Shown: positions 12,101-22,518, counted from the stretch's first letter. The stretch is 64,000 nt of DNA from Amyelois transitella (GCF_032362555.1 NC_083507.1:3103001-3167000); one strand, 5' to 3'. Numbers and translations: made by a program. Notes: generated from the letters alone by a model not told the origin.

Positions 12101-15100
12101 TTAAGATGAGGCTTTTCCATTATGTAAATTGAATAAATGAATTTATTGGTCACAAATGCGACATTTCACACACAACTTGGTGACTCCGTCTTCCCCGCAA
12201 GGGATAAAGACGTGATGACATGAATCGTCTTGTCCTACATGTAAAACGTAGCAATATATTGCCAAATTAAGGGGATCTAAAGTAGACAAACACCGGTGAG
12301 ATTATTAGGCTCTTTTAGGGGAACACGTGAATAGATATATTTTTTTTTACCATTACCACCTTTAGGTACATTAACCACCTATATAAAAATTTAATTATTT
12401 ATTAAGTTATTATTAAAATTTAAATATCGTAAAATATATATAAATTCTCAGAATGTTGTTGATAACCTCATTAATTGCACCTATTGACAATTGATAACAC
12501 TACAGTAATTTTGTTCAATTGACTTGTTATTTCCGTTTATAGAAAGACATTTTTGATTTACTAGAATCACACTTTTAATTACTACATTACCTTAATGTTT
12601 TTATAAGCGCCATGCGCGAATAAAGGTTTTTCACAAATACAACGGAATCTAGTTTTTACCGGGATGAAAAATACCCTATTCCTTCCTTTAAAGAAGATTG
12701 TTTTAGTAGATTAAGCGTGAAGAGACAACAAACGAATAACAAACAATTATTTGTTTCTTGTTCGTAATTAAAAGTAACTTTATTCTTACGAGGGTGGTTT
12801 GAAAAATTCTCGGCCCGTCTAAGAAAACAAAGATAATTTTTTTTTATTTTTCTACATAATCCCCTCTTGTCTCAATACACTTAATCTTTATTCTAGGGCT
12901 TCTATGCCACTCTTATAGGCCGATTCTTCCAACTCGTCGAACACTTTTTCGCCAATCCCGGGCGTATTTCACGGATTTTTTCTGCTAATTTATCCAATAG
13001 GTAAGCATAGTATGGGCCTGTAATAGTTTGTCCTTTCGGAAGGTAGTCAATAAAAATTATTCCCTTGTAATCCCAAAACACGGATGCCATCACTTTTCCT
13101 GCAGACTTTATCGCCTTGGCCTTCTTTGGAGGCGGAGAACCTCTATGTTTCCACTGTTTTGATTATTCTTTTGTTTCAGGAATATAATGTTGTATCCAAG
13201 TTTCATCGGTGGTAACAAATCTTCTCAAAAAATCGGCGGTATTTGACCTAAACAAGGCCAGAATCTCTCTTGAAATTTCAACTCTGTTGAGTTTTTCTTC
13301 GGCGGTCAGCAAACCAAGTTCATTGGTTAAAATATAAAATACCCGCTCGGTTGAGATCCCTTTAGTGTCACTTATCTCTCGTACTTTTAATCTGCGGTCG
13401 TCTAAAACCATTTTATGGATTTTATCGATCATTTCTGGCGTGGTGGACGTTGAAGGCCTTCCGCTCCTAGGGTCATCTTCGACGCTTTCTCTGCCATGTT
13501 TAAATAAAGCTGCACTTTTTTATCGTCGAATACGAAGGCACAGACTCACCTAAAGTGTTATCCATGTCTTCCTTAATTTGGCTAGGTGTCATATTTTTTT
13601 TTGACGAAATATTTAATCACGGCTCTTACTTCGGTTTTTTCAATTTTTCCGGGAGAGACAGATTAGCTCAAACAAAAAATTGTAAAAAAATAATCACACA
13701 ACCTATCACAATGAAATTTAACACAAGTGTAAATAAAGAATCAATCTATCGAATGAGTATATTCTTATTTTTATTCTACCCTCAAAACTAGGTTAGACCG
13801 AGAACTTTTCAAACCACCCTCGTACTTTCGAATTTATAATGTTAGTTGGAATTTGGTTCATTTAACCTCAATCTGCCTGATATTCAGTAACATGAGACGT
13901 TAGGTGGCACATACAACGTGGTACGCACCGCAGGGAGAAGAGAGGGAAAAAAGAAGTACATTGGGCCATATAAAAATGATGATGGTATTCTTATCTATGA
14001 AGCCCAATGTACATCATGGCCAAACCAACCAAAACACGGCAATAATTTACACTTACACCAGTCCTTGACTCAAACTAATTGTTTTGTTGCCTTGTACTGT
14101 ACACCACAAGCTATGAACCAATAAAACATCGTCTGCAGAAATTAGGAATGTGGGGCAAATAGGATAGTATAGGAAGACGTATAAATAAAATGTCGCACTA
14201 TAAAGGGCACAAAGGGTTTGAAATGCCAAAATATAATTTGGCTTTTGGCTTGCCCCGCCTTCTGACGTTTCTTAATCGATCAAAATCAGACGAATTTTTC
14301 AGATTCACCATCTGTTGACGTTGATGAGTTGGAGACTCCTTGCTTTCAAGGCTAGATATATTTGTTCTCCTTAAAAACCGTGCATTCATTAGCAAGTCAA
14401 GGTTATGTTTACCTTGCAAAGAACACCGCGAGTCATTTCCACACTGTTTTATAAACTTTTCAAGTGTTCACGTAGGCATAATTATTGGAATTTACAATTT
14501 ATTAAAGCGATAAATTATTTAAAAGTTTACACATATGTGGCGCGTCCTACGCGCGTATAAGGACACTGATTGCATTAGGCTCTGACTCAGTAAAGACCGG
14601 CACACAGAACAAATTCAATATAATATGGTTCGTGTTGCTTGTGTGATGTTACTTGCATGTACCCTTTAAGCGATAACGTTAGAAATTGTTAAAAAAAAAC
14701 GATAAATTCCATACTGAAGCATGCTGTTGTCAAGGTAGCTAACTTATAATAAAATTTGTTATAGGTCTAAGAGTTTCTAAATCTAGATGTGTTCTTGCAT
14801 TATGATGTGAATAAACACATACTATTTCTGAGGTTATTACTGCTCAAGAAACGAAACAGGAAAATAAAGCCGATAATCCATAATTAATTACTTAACATTA
14901 TAAACGCGAAAGTCAGTCTTTTTCTCTTTCACGTAGAAACTTCTGTCTCTGCACCGATTCTAAAAAAAATTCTATGAATATAGTCAATCATCTGGTCTGA
15001 TGTTTGACTATATGTTGTAAAAAACTATAACAACATTTATTAATTTTTCTGTAATCGACAGAGATCCGAGAAAAAACTCAATAATATAGCGTCGGTTTAA

Positions 15101-18100
15101 CTATTTTTAATTTTATATACAACAATCATTTGAATATTATTGGCTAGTTAATTTTCCTTATTAGTTGATAAAATAACTATATGACTTCGTTTATAGTTGA
15201 CTAGACTAGCTGTTACCTGTAACTTCGTTCGCCGTAAGAGATCACTGACAAGCTTTCACCCTCTCTATTAACCCCCTCTTCCTTTTCTTGCAATTTAAAG
15301 TAGCCATTGTTATTGATCTGATGTTGATGATGAAATTCAATTGCTGTTATTGATGATGAAAATTAATTAAAATCTGTTCAGTGGTCTAGGCAGGAAGGTG
15401 TAACACAGGCAGACAGTGTAGTTTTAGTATTTATAATTAATTAGTAAGGAAATAGGCATAACATTTATAGTAACAAATTATTATATACCTAATTTATAAA
15501 TTATATGATGTTGATTCTACCTACAATACTAACGAAGCATTTTATCATAATTCACTGATGAGTTACAGTTAAAAATAAAACTGTACGCATAAGTACCTAT
15601 AGCATTAGTTGATATCAATTTTATTATTTACCTTCAATATCACACTGTATTTAGTCATTTTCGATTGTAAAGAATGATTCTTGTTCCAAATTTATAATAA
15701 AATTTACTTATGTAACAGTTCACAATGCAATCACATGTTAGAATTGACTGGGTATAAAACCTCATATACAAGTTGACCGTTTGAGAAACGGATTTACTAC
15801 TGGCCACTCGCCGACTTACATTGATCGGACAATGGACAAAATCAAAACAACCGTCAATTATCTTTATACACAGATCGAAGGCATGCCTATTAGCCGTACT
15901 TCTGAGCGCGTCTTCGCATGAGTGAAGACAAATATTGAAAATTTCCATGTATTCGCCAACGTTTAAAATGATTTACAAATTTGCATTCAATTGCATATGT
16001 GAGGCGTCATAAGGAATAAGGGAACAGCTTATTTTGCCATCTTATCAGATAAGTGAAATAAGTGTTGGTTTGACATGAAATCTTAGGTCTTTTGGAACTA
16101 TTCGTAACCGTTGTACCCTAAATTTCATGATCTGCCTTTTAAAATGATTAACGACGGAAAGGACTTTGTCCGCCATCAAACAAAATCTTGTTTACTGACA
16201 ACCTCAACAAAAAAACTACCATGCCCTTCTTAGAGCGATGCGGGGAGAAATTTGAATCAAGAGAGAGTGATGGTACTACGAACAAAAAATAAATTGTTTT
16301 TTTTTTTTTACTTCTGTTGGGCATATATAATTCTATCCTATATTATTATTTTTTTTTCGAACTCGGTCGGTCAGTTACAATTTTATTATGTGTATGATTG
16401 GCAGGCGTGTGAACGTTTTGACCTCAGAATCTTAAAATTAATAATTTTTATTATGAGAGAACATCTGAAATCTAAATCGGCGTAGCGTGGTTAAATACGT
16501 TAAAACGTAAATTTTGCAAATGGCACTTTACTTGCAGATCGATACAATACGCTTCCGACCCGAATGTGATAAAAACGTGAATTATAAAAAATATACAAAA
16601 ATAAGAACATTATGTAGATATGTTAAAGAAATAAACATTTTTTATATAAGACCGAGTATAATGAACAATAACTTTGCCATTTCATTCCAAACGTTGTTTT
16701 AAACAGCAACAAGAGCAACCTAGATGCAAAAACCCCATTGGCCATATTTTTTTGCTGTCACTGTGTAAGAAATTGACCATGCCCGACTCAGAACAATCGG
16801 TGCCAAAATACAAACCCGGCCTTTTATGGGCCTTATTTAAATGCGCGATTCACTTTAACTTTACTAGCTACCTGCTAAAATAATAGACGAGTGACGCCGA
16901 CGAAAACAGCATTCTTGGACTACGGAGCACAATAAAAATAAATAAATAATTTTCAAAGTGATTGATGCTTTACATGAGTTAAGTATTTAGTATCACAGAA
17001 ATAATTAACACGTTGCTACTTTGTGCGTTTTTTTTTCATTTACATTTGCGCGTGCTGGTTGGTGTTCTTAAGTTCTACTAAGACTATGACAAAAAAAATA
17101 TATTTTCTGCGATTATACGTTTGATTGTTCAGCTCCCAATTCTCACGACTGCCAAGTTATATAACTATTACTAACATTCCACTAATAATTGCCTACTCGG
17201 TATTTTACAGTCAATAAAAAGTTTATCGTATTTGAACCGAATCAATTAGTTTGTTTTTAACAGTTAATGATTTTATTTATTAATAATCAATGTTACCATT
17301 TGGCTGTTTTTTACTACAAACACACACACATATGATCACGTCCCCATAATTTATTAGTTATAGTCCCCAAAGATTGGATTAAAATGCGAATATTTTTTTG
17401 AAAAACTTTAATTTTGCCTCAAATAAGATGCCCTTTTTTTTAATGAAATCGTAAAATAATCGAAACCATTGAATTATTTTTCGATACACTAAGTTCTATA
17501 TAGGCATAGACTTTTAAAGCACAGATCCGAGAAAAACATTTAATGAAAAAAAAAATTAATGTTTAGAAATTACCTATATTTGCATGAGCAAAGAATAATA
17601 ATACTACACATTATTAATACAGAAGAATAATAATACACATTTTTCTACAGAGCCCCACGGAACAAACAGCTGTTGAACACAAAAAATGCTAACAAAGAAT
17701 TCTCTGGTCGGCCCCGAATTTCTAGTTGGCCAAAAAAAGTAACTTTACGTCGGCCGTTTTGTAGTAACTCCGTTGTTTGCTTTTGGCAAATTTTAACGTA
17801 CACCTATTTATCCTTTATGGAGAATACAAAGGCTCAGGCAGGATAACAAAGAGGGCTTGTTTTGGAAGTATAACATTTTGTTTGCTTATAGATTGGAAAA
17901 GTCATTTTACTCCTAGACAATCGCCTATTTTGAATTTTTTCATCTGAGATATCATCTAATGCAGGCAAAGAAAAATCTCTAACAATCCCTCAACTAAGCT
18001 GGCATTACTGAGATATACAAGTTCTAAGTCAACACTATGGCATATTTTTTTTTCTTTCTGACATCGCTATTTGAATCTTGATAATTGTGAAAGATCTTAT

Positions 18101-20813
18101 AATAACTGGAACTAAATAGAACTGAGGTTAATATAATATAAAAATAATTCGTAATTAATCGTTTGCAAACGCTTACGCGATAATTATTTTACCAATTATA
18201 AAATTAATTTAAATTAACGGAACAGACAATCCAATTCTCGTTAAGATACTTACTAGAAAAAATGCAGTCACATTACCTAATAAAGCATCAAAAATGTTAT
18301 TGTTAAAAATGCATACGTTAATCACGCCTCTCCCCAGGAGGGGTAGGCAGAGACATCTTTCCACTTGACACGACCCCAGCATACTTCTTTGTTAAAAATG
18401 GCTCCCCAGCATACTTCTTTGTTAAAAATGGCTCGTGCTAAACCAATTTAGGGGAGAATCGGTGCCCCACTTTCGTGGTTTACGGTCAAATAAATATACG
18501 GCGCAGATGACGTGCATTGTGACTGGGGCAGGTAAAGAGCCAGTTTTATTACATAGTTACGACCTTGCAAATTGTTCTGTTTTTTATTAGTTTCTATGGT
18601 GTATTATAGTGAAATTCTTTTTTCGTTAGATACCGTGGCACAAGCACGAGTTTACCCAAAGGTAGAAAAATCTCGCAAGTCGCAAAGCCATCCGTGCCGG
18701 GAATCTAAAAAAGGTCTACATACACTTTTTTCTGAAACTGTACTAAACTTTGAATATATTTTTGAATAAGTAGAGCTACAAATTTATTTTTTAATTCTGG
18801 AGATTATTTAAATTAATTTGTATTATTTTAGTACAGAAAGTCTTTCAGTGTAGAAAGTATCGAAATTCGAACCATACAATAATGGTAATTTTCCAACAAA
18901 AGAAACCTGAATAGTATATCCATGTATTGTCTGGAATGAACAATGAATAATATAAAATACAAAATGTGTCAATACCTGCTGTCCCATTCTAAAAGGGAAT
19001 AATATACATACTTAAAATTATGTTAAGATAAGTACCTTTAATAATACTAAATATAAGAAAATATCAAAAAGGGTAATTAATGAAGATCTGTTATATAAAT
19101 TTCATAGATTTTGTCATACTCATATTATGCAAATCAAAATTTCAATACTTATCTACCCTTCTTGGATTTTCTATTATCATACACATACATATAATCACGC
19201 CCATATCGCCTTGTGGGGTAGACAGAGTCAACAGTCTTGAATAGACTGATAGGCCAACATTCTGGAACATTATCAGATACCTCGGGTTCAGTCCTAAGTT
19301 GAGTCAAGATGAGAAATGGTCTTGTTTTATCTAAAAGACTTGGATTGTAGATTTATGTTTAATTTTTTTTATTGTATACTTATATTTGTCCTCCTATTTT
19401 CGATCATTTTTAAAATGGTTTTTTCTTCTTTTATTTTGAATAACACATAGTTTTTCAAAACAATAGTAGAAGAAGAAATTAATGGTAGATTAAAAGATTA
19501 CTGGAAGACTAATAATAAAATATTTTGATCAAATAAAGGAAAAATTAAATGTTCTATTTACAAATAAATAAAAGAAAATGCAGAAAAAAGAGATGAATGG
19601 AGAATCTTCCACTTAACTCCACTGTCAAGAGTTAGCTCTAAAATTTAAGAAGAGTATTAAGTTCAATCTGTGTAATTTGTCTGCATATGTGTATGTCAAT
19701 TGGTGAGGCCTGTTATAGTATACTTTTATATCTATTTCTAGATACCAACCTTTTCCTGTTTTGGAACCGTAGCTCCTTCAAAGTCTTCCATGTGTGGATC
19801 CATATCACTTTCAACCTCAAATATAACTTTGAAGAGGTCCAATCCCTCGGGCACGTTGGACACTGTGTTAGCCTCTGGTCTTATGCAAAGTTCCTGATTT
19901 ATAAGCTGACTTCTAGTCACTCTTAGAGATGATTGCGATGGTTCTGATATAGCCTAAATGGACATCAAAATGAGTTAAGAAAATAAGAACAATTTTGCTG
20001 ATATCAAATGCTTTCATTCCATGTAAGAAAGATTCCTATGCTAGAGAGCTACATGATATCGCAAAGAGTGTAATTCTTTGTGAGATGATATCTCTTCACC
20101 CTGAAATTTCCTATTTGTTTGGCATAATCACATAACAATAAGGGTCTTAAAAAAAGGACCAGACAAAAAAGACACCCATGTTGTATGGGGGGTTTCAAGC
20201 CTTACGGTAATATCTCAGAAATTAGAATCTGCCCCATGGAACCCTTTTGCTTTGAACACCACATATTGTCAACTCTTTTATTCATCTTTTATGATTACTA
20301 TGCAAAAATTTGACATGTTTTTGCAATATAAATAAAACTAAATATATTTACATTTTATCATTTGCCAATGTGTGGCCATTGTCATTGAATGGTATGCTCA
20401 CTCACAAGTCATCAACCATTCGAGTAATTGAACTTTGTAATGAAATTAAGCAAATATTCCATAAACAAACAGAATAATCAAAACTAATTAACCATGTAAG
20501 AGCAATTATTATTCAGTGTACAAATCATTAGTAAATTAGAAGACCACGTTACAAAATAGAAAAGACAAAATACCTACATCAAGGTGATTTATCAAAGTTA
20601 TGACAAAAATACAAGAAAAGCAAATGTGACAGAAAAATGGAGAAAACAATTTTATCGCAAGTAGGTACTTACGTCCGTCAAAATGTCTTCTAGATCGTAT
20701 AAATTTGATGTTAAAACAGGTTGCGGGCTAGGACTTCTAGAGTAATCTAAACAGAAATCAACGTCTGAGTGGTCTAACACCTCATCATTTGTTTCAATTT
20801 CACTGAACTCCAT
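151..20813 (-). CDS. Rabgap1: Rab GTPase-activating protein 1 homologue, N-terminal half (PTB domain), partial at left edge
   Basis: Seven coding exons on the minus strand: 20673-20813, 19750-19953, 11833-11959, 11096-11282, 9983-10182, 522-703 and 151-279. Phases agree at every junction, giving 390 codons before the gene leaves the window. Exons 4-6 encode a phosphotyrosine-binding domain of the RABGAP1 type: 'VSYLGAQNIGDPKSE', then 'NRISFYARG', 'SCFAFTWSH' and 'CHVFRCHIAEAV', which line up in order with the mammalian protein. Exons 6-7 ('VDIKEIDAKGTFSHVPKER', 'GIDKQVTVNV') match the start of the next (kinesin-like) domain. The catalytic TBC domain must lie left of base 1. Family members switch off Rab GTPases on endosomes and Golgi. 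The N-terminal 160 residues (acidic, Ser/Pro-rich) are poorly conserved. The start is the ATG at 20813; an in-frame ATG at 20846 is possible. The last visible exon ends with an unusual 'NARTNESEDQQ' stretch before its donor. Confidence 0.85.
1516..2833 (-). mobile_element. Full-length mariner transposon
   Basis: About 1.3 kb, the usual mariner length, bounded by TA dinucleotides (1514-1515 and 2834-2835). The imperfect terminal inverted repeats are about 21 bases with roughly 16 matches: left 'ctgtcaagaaagtagcagg', right complement 'cagtcagaaaagtatcggg'. It carries one uninterrupted transposase gene and sits in the 9.3-kb Rabgap1 intron between exons 5 and 6. Confidence 0.85.
1565..2638 (-). 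CDS. Mariner transposase, intact DD34D
   Basis: The frame encodes 357 residues from the ATG at 2638 (MDKNIEQRVCLKF) to the stop at 1565; an upstream in-frame ATG at 2713 is less likely. Residues 1-110 form the paired helix-turn-helix DNA-binding region, followed by a linker with VPKDL, a variant of the mariner WVPHEL motif. The catalytic triad is complete: D158 in TGDETWVYEFD, D253 in HHDNAPSH and D288 in YSPDMAPADFF, with exactly 34 residues between the last two, the mariner signature. There is no frameshift or stop, so it could encode active enzyme, although its inverted repeats have diverged. This is a transposon gene, not a host gene. Confidence 0.93.
   Translation of the reverse strand: MDKNIEQRVCLKFCIANGISCSESLKMLQKAYGESTLSKTRAYEWYKAFKSGRDVMEDLPRSGRPSTSATEVNIAKVKEIVTENPHSTLREIATELSVSHESIRTILTNNLGMKHVAARLVPKDLNFFQKLNRMRVAEDMLERVNSDPTFMKRIVTGDETWVYEFDMQTSQQASEWRLPTEPKPKKPRQSRSKVKLMLTVFFDYRGVVHSEFLPEGQTVNKEYYLSVIRRLREQIRRKRPDLWKENSWILHHDNAPSHKAIIVNEFLTKHSTNTIEQTPYSPDMAPADFFLFPKLKLPLRGTRFQSVEDIKENSRRELTSIPETAFKKCFDDWIIRWRKCIVSKGAYFEGDKINLDE
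2914..3121 (+). mobile_element. Helitron-like non-autonomous element (Lep1-type)
   Basis: It starts 'tcatcctactactattata', continues with the common Lepidoptera segment containing 'gttactctttcacgcaaaaa' and 'gaaatttggtatgtaggtag', and ends in a GC-rich possible hairpin 'gcggacgaagtcgcgggc' followed by CTAGT. This TC...CTAG(T) layout is typical of Helitron ends. The family name is from memory. Confidence 0.6.
3049..3460. repeat. Direct tandem duplication, 2 x 206 bp
   Basis: Bases 3049-3254 recur at 3255-3460 with no difference seen by eye. Each unit holds the 3' part of the Helitron-like element plus about 130 bp of the sequence that follows it, ending at 'aacaaacatttga'. Confidence 0.9.
3558..3564 (+). 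promoter_or_regulatory. TATA box of the secreted Asn/Gly-rich gene
   Basis: TATATTT lies 53-59 bases upstream of the ATG at 3617, placing a start site around 3588-3595 and leaving a very short leader. Inferred from spacing. Confidence 0.4.
3617..6041 (+). CDS. Secreted Asn/Gly-rich protein with a degenerate Kazal-like domain
   Basis: The model is join(3617..3629, 3928..6041), 708 residues. Exon 1 is only 13 bases (MLWR plus one base) with donor GAGAG|gtatgt; exon 2 follows 'ttactatttacag'. The join gives MLWRGTIFLLAIQVITTFG, a clear signal peptide. The frame could also be opened from 3891, but that codon is TTG. Regions: about 188-219 Kazal-like (VCGTDQRTY...LHLGSC, with the usual middle cysteine replaced by Tyr); 262-447 Asn-rich with repeats of the form NLNxNQYD; 464-650 long poly-Gly runs broken by four related modules (GQDDSNGQRG, GKDSSNGQRG, DEDSSNGKRG, DQDSKNRQRPG); then a Gly/Tyr-rich tail. 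A tiny leader exon plus one huge repetitive exon is typical of silk and other structural secreted proteins, so a silk, eggshell or cuticle role is likely but unproven. The gene is nested antisense in a Rabgap1 intron. Confidence 0.7.
6356..6361 (+). terminator. Poly(A) signal of the secreted Asn/Gly-rich gene
   Basis: AATAAA lies 315 bases after the stop codon. It is the first canonical hexamer I see downstream. Confidence 0.45.
6400..7090. other. Intronic DNA, no feature seen
   Basis: AT-rich Rabgap1 intron sequence with no coding signal or recognised repeat. Confidence 0.5.
7091..7280 (+). repeat. SINE-like repeat, family A
   Basis: Contains 'ggaccactccacctctcttc', 'ccatggatgtcgtaatagat', 'ggctagcaacctgttacta' and 'ggatatagacgtgattgtg'. 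This is a diverged copy of the family seen in full at 10774-11023. Confidence 0.75.
8290..8425 (-). repeat. SINE-like repeat, family A (3' part)
   Basis: Begins with a (tacataca) tail, then 'atcacgtctatata', 'ggggtagacagagcc' and 'aggtcacgttcagctgtttg'. Confidence 0.7.
8980..9205 (+). mobile_element. tRNA-derived SINE
   Basis: The head holds an RNA polymerase III B box, GGTTCAAATCC (9022-9032), flanked by 'ggtcccg' and 'cccggcc' that form a T-arm, and a weak A box near 8990. The body (gggcataatgagaaacgaac ... aactcagttagtcaat) looks like a SINE tail, not a mature tRNA. No proper tRNA cloverleaf can be drawn. Confidence 0.6.
9209..9339. repeat. Two family A tails joined head to head
   Basis: The left half is a minus-orientation tail (catacatacatatggtcacc ... 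gcggggtagacatagc). The right half is a plus-orientation tail (gctctgtctaccccgcaagg ... gattatatgtatgtat). Together they form an inverted repeat with (CATA)/(TATG) at both ends. Confidence 0.75.
9783..9968 (+). repeat. Dispersed repeat B, LINE-like fragment
   Basis: Contains 'aaagcggaccccaggccctg' and 'gagggtgcaactggg'. A related copy lies in the opposite orientation at 57742-57850. It abuts the 3' edge of Rabgap1 exon 5, which otherwise creates a misleading long frame here. Confidence 0.65.
10411..10521 (+). other. Possible terminal exon of an unknown plus-strand transcript
   Basis: After an acceptor-like 'ttctgtctttccag' the plus strand reads about 30 codons (LQDYDHRRTPGFSLPDEDPT...MMMT), then TGA, then AATAAA at 10516. 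I do not recognise the peptide. It may be a chance reading or a worn repeat, since 'cggaccccgggct' resembles repeat B. It lies in the Rabgap1 intron between exons 4 and 5. Confidence 0.2.
10565..10622 (-). pseudogene. Partial duplicate of Rabgap1 exon 4
   Basis: About 58 bases closely match 11157-11217 inside exon 4; 'ggcatcgaactcagttcc' is shared exactly and 'ctgtatgtca' follows in both. The copy has small indels and no usable splice sites, so it looks like a dead exon fragment about 600 bp downstream of the original in the sense direction. Confidence 0.65.
10774..11023 (-). repeat. SINE-like repeat, family A (longest copy)
   Basis: Read on the minus strand it runs from 'ggaccactccatctctctcc' through 'catggatgtcgtaaaaggcg', 'gcgatgggctagcaacctgt', 'agctgaatgtggcctatcag' and 'ggctctgtctaccccgcaag' to a (TATG)n tail. 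It is the best reference copy in the window and sits just beyond Rabgap1 exon 4. Confidence 0.85.
11391..11510 (-). repeat. SINE-like repeat, family A (3' part)
   Basis: (ACAT)n, then 'ataatcacgtctttatccct', 'tgcggggtagacagagccaa' and 'gataggctacgttcagc'. Confidence 0.8.
12184..12222 (+). repeat. SINE-like repeat, family A (short tail)
   Basis: 'cttccccgcaagggataaag' followed by 'acgtgatgacatg': only the 3' end survives. Confidence 0.55.
12789..13822 (-). mobile_element. Internally deleted mariner
   Basis: TA dinucleotides flank 28-base inverted repeats with very few mismatches: left 'cgagggtggtttgaaaaatt', right complement 'cgagggtggtttgaaaagtt'. It is about 1.03 kb against the usual 1.3 kb. 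It lies in the Rabgap1 intron between exons 2 and 3 and belongs to a different mariner subfamily from the copy at 1516-2833. Confidence 0.85.
12850..13560 (-). pseudogene. Broken mariner transposase
   Basis: Two frames carry pieces of a transposase. Bases 13163-13432 hold the end of the DNA-binding region and the first catalytic Asp (TTDETWIQHY, ETKE). Bases 12902-13093 hold FWDYKGIIFIDYLPKGQTI. After 'RPGLAKK' the frame jumps to the C-terminal 'ELEESAYKSGIEALE', so the segment carrying the second and third catalytic Asp residues is deleted. Further stops and shifts occur near 13100-13160 and 13440-13560. It cannot encode active enzyme. Confidence 0.85.
13825..15819. other. Intronic DNA with decayed Helitron-like repeat
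   Basis: About 14896-15240 resembles the 2914 element ('cattataaacgcgaaagtca', 'tctctttcacgtagaaac') but is heavily worn. A possible hairpin 'gtacattgggc ... gcccaatgtac' lies near 13956-14012. No supported gene. Confidence 0.4.
15820..15948 (-). CDS. Candidate alternative first exon of Rabgap1
   Basis: An ATG at 15948 opens 43 codons beginning MEIFNICLHSCEDAL and ending '...HCPIN' exactly at a strong donor (AAT|gtaagtcg). It ends in phase 0, the phase needed by the next Rabgap1 coding exon at 11959. It lies inside the intron between exons 2 and 3, on the same strand. It could supply a second N-terminus replacing exons 1-2, driven by an internal promoter; a double GATA motif lies about 95 bases upstream. 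No homology is recognised, so this rests only on frame, start and donor. Confidence 0.3.
16042..16052. promoter_or_regulatory. Palindromic GATA-factor motif
   Basis: TTATCAGATAA, two head-to-head GATA sites, lies about 95 bases upstream of the candidate alternative Rabgap1 first exon. It matches the known GATA-factor consensus; function here is inferred. Confidence 0.25.
16060..18300. other. Intronic DNA, no feature seen
   Basis: AT-rich Rabgap1 intron. Short frames here lack start, splice or homology support. Confidence 0.45.
18311..18433 (-). repeat. RTE-type LINE 3' end with a 30-bp tandem duplication
   Basis: 'atcacgcctctccccaggag', 'gggtaggcagagacatc' and 'tttccacttgacacga' match the 3' end of the RTE element at 35634-36274. 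The last part, 'ccccagcatacttctttgtt ...', occurs twice with period 30 (18374-18403 and 18404-18433). Confidence 0.75.
18440..19749. other. Intronic DNA
   Basis: Apart from the family A copy at 19180-19262, nothing recognisable before Rabgap1 exon 2. Confidence 0.4.
19180..19262 (-). repeat. SINE-like repeat, family A (3' part)
   Basis: 'acacatacatataatcacgc', 'ttgtggggtagacagagtca', 'gactgataggccaaca'. Confidence 0.75.
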
Positions 20814-20849
20814 CACTGTATGCTGTGGGGCAACATAAAAATACATTGA

Positions 20850-22515
20850 TGCGAAGATTCTTTTGAAAGAAATAAACTTTTAGTCTATCTTGAATAAGCA
20901 TCCCTGCATCCACCTTACCCATTGATTATTAGGTTCTCTTACGAGAACAAAACATTGTAAGTATTTCACATTTATTTTGCAATTTCAATAAAAATCGTAA
21001 ATAGATATTTATTGATAGGTAAGTAGTACCTACTTCACCGACACAAGCAAACAAACGTCAAAACTGTGGTATGTGCGTGTGTTCTGTTTCACGTAAGTGT
21101 TTTTAAATTAATTAAATTAAATAAACTTACCAAATAAATTCTAATGCCAAACAGAATACGAGGAGACACAACAACCAAATGCACTGCATAAATACTGCAT
21201 GCAGAGAAATGCACAAAAAATGCAATCACAATAGCCGGCCAAACTTTCTAAGGCTCACTACATACTTTGACTGAGATAAAACCGTTATATGCAACTAACA
21301 TAATCGTTAGCACTAGTCAAATATTTGATGTACCGATTTTATTTGTATTGACTAATGAGATGAATGGTGGCTTTTAATATTCATTTACAAATTAATTTTG
21401 GATTTAATTTTCAAATGTAAAATATAACTTTAAACACTATAAAAATTTAATGTGGGCCTAGCCAGCGTACCAAAGCTAAGACTCTTCATTTAAATAAAAT
21501 ACCCGAAATTGCTAAAGTGTGCGAAATACCTATGTTTAACTAATAAAAAGATTTAAATAAACTACGTTTTATTTTCCAGTGCATTTAGACAAAACATAAT
21601 CCTATAAACAAAGAATTTTATTATTTTAATTTAATGATTCTAAACTTGAATCGGAAAAACTGAATAGTACAAGATTCGGGCATTCAGAAGAGCTTCTTTC
21701 AGTGACATCACTATTTAATAAAAGTTTCTTTCTTGGTACCTACGTTCTGTAGTCAATGACTAGTGTTACCAACTACGCTTCTGTTTCGATGCAAAATTGG
21801 GCATTTGAGTAAATTTGCCACTTTATTTTTAAGCGCGCTCGATACTCACGTGAAAAATCTCATAAAAATCTCGACGAGTATACTATTTATATATACTCTT
21901 TTCAGTATAATTCTCGCCCTTGACGATGATGAACGCAGAAATAACTGCTGTGACGAGCTTATTGCTATGCGCATTTGATTGTATTTTGTTTTATTTTTGA
22001 GGTCGTCAATTTGTTTTTCATTAAGGTACTTACATATCCATTTCCATCCATGGTGAATTTTCATACGTACGTGCATCTAATCACGACCTTGAGGGGTAGA
22101 CTGAGCCAACAGGTTACGACATCACGAATGGATTGTCATTTTATTTATATTAGTCTAAACTTTTATACAAAGTACTGGTCCGACCTAAAAATATTTCACA
22201 CATATTATCGCGCATTTGACTCGCGCCGAAAAACCGATAAAAATCAGAGAAAACAACGTGATGGCGAGAATAATATGTAAACCAGATCCACACTTTCGTG
22301 AATAAAAGTGGCTCACTATCTGGACTTTTTAAGACCACTAATAACACACATTTAGCAGCATTGTATTAGAGGTAGTTGGCAACACTGAATGTCTATGGAT
22401 AGATAAACTTGAATGGCGTCCGTTTGAAATTCAATAATGTCACAGTTTGTTTTGAATTTTTATTTGAAAAGTTAAGAATCTATGTGAGAAACTCAAAATA
22501 TAATATTTCAAGCAA
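20850..22515. promoter_or_regulatory. Divergent intergenic region, Rabgap1 / coiled-coil gene
   Basis: About 1.7 kb separates the two start codons, which point away from each other, so both promoters must lie here unless untranslated exons exist. No TATA box stands out. A worn family A tail lies at 22062-22112. Confidence 0.4.
22062..22112 (-). repeat. SINE-like repeat, family A (tail)
   Basis: 'gtgcatctaatcacgacctt' and 'gaggggtagactgagccaac'. Confidence 0.55.
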
Positions 22516-22518
22516 ATT

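Noticed and set aside
13918..14419. Frames of 68 and 73 codons near 14 kb
   Set aside because: Unrecognised and unsupported by splice sites; probably repeat remnants in the Rabgap1 intron.
21763..22347. Overlapping 65-101-codon frames on both strands
   Set aside because: AT-rich chance frames between divergent genes; no splice model joins them.
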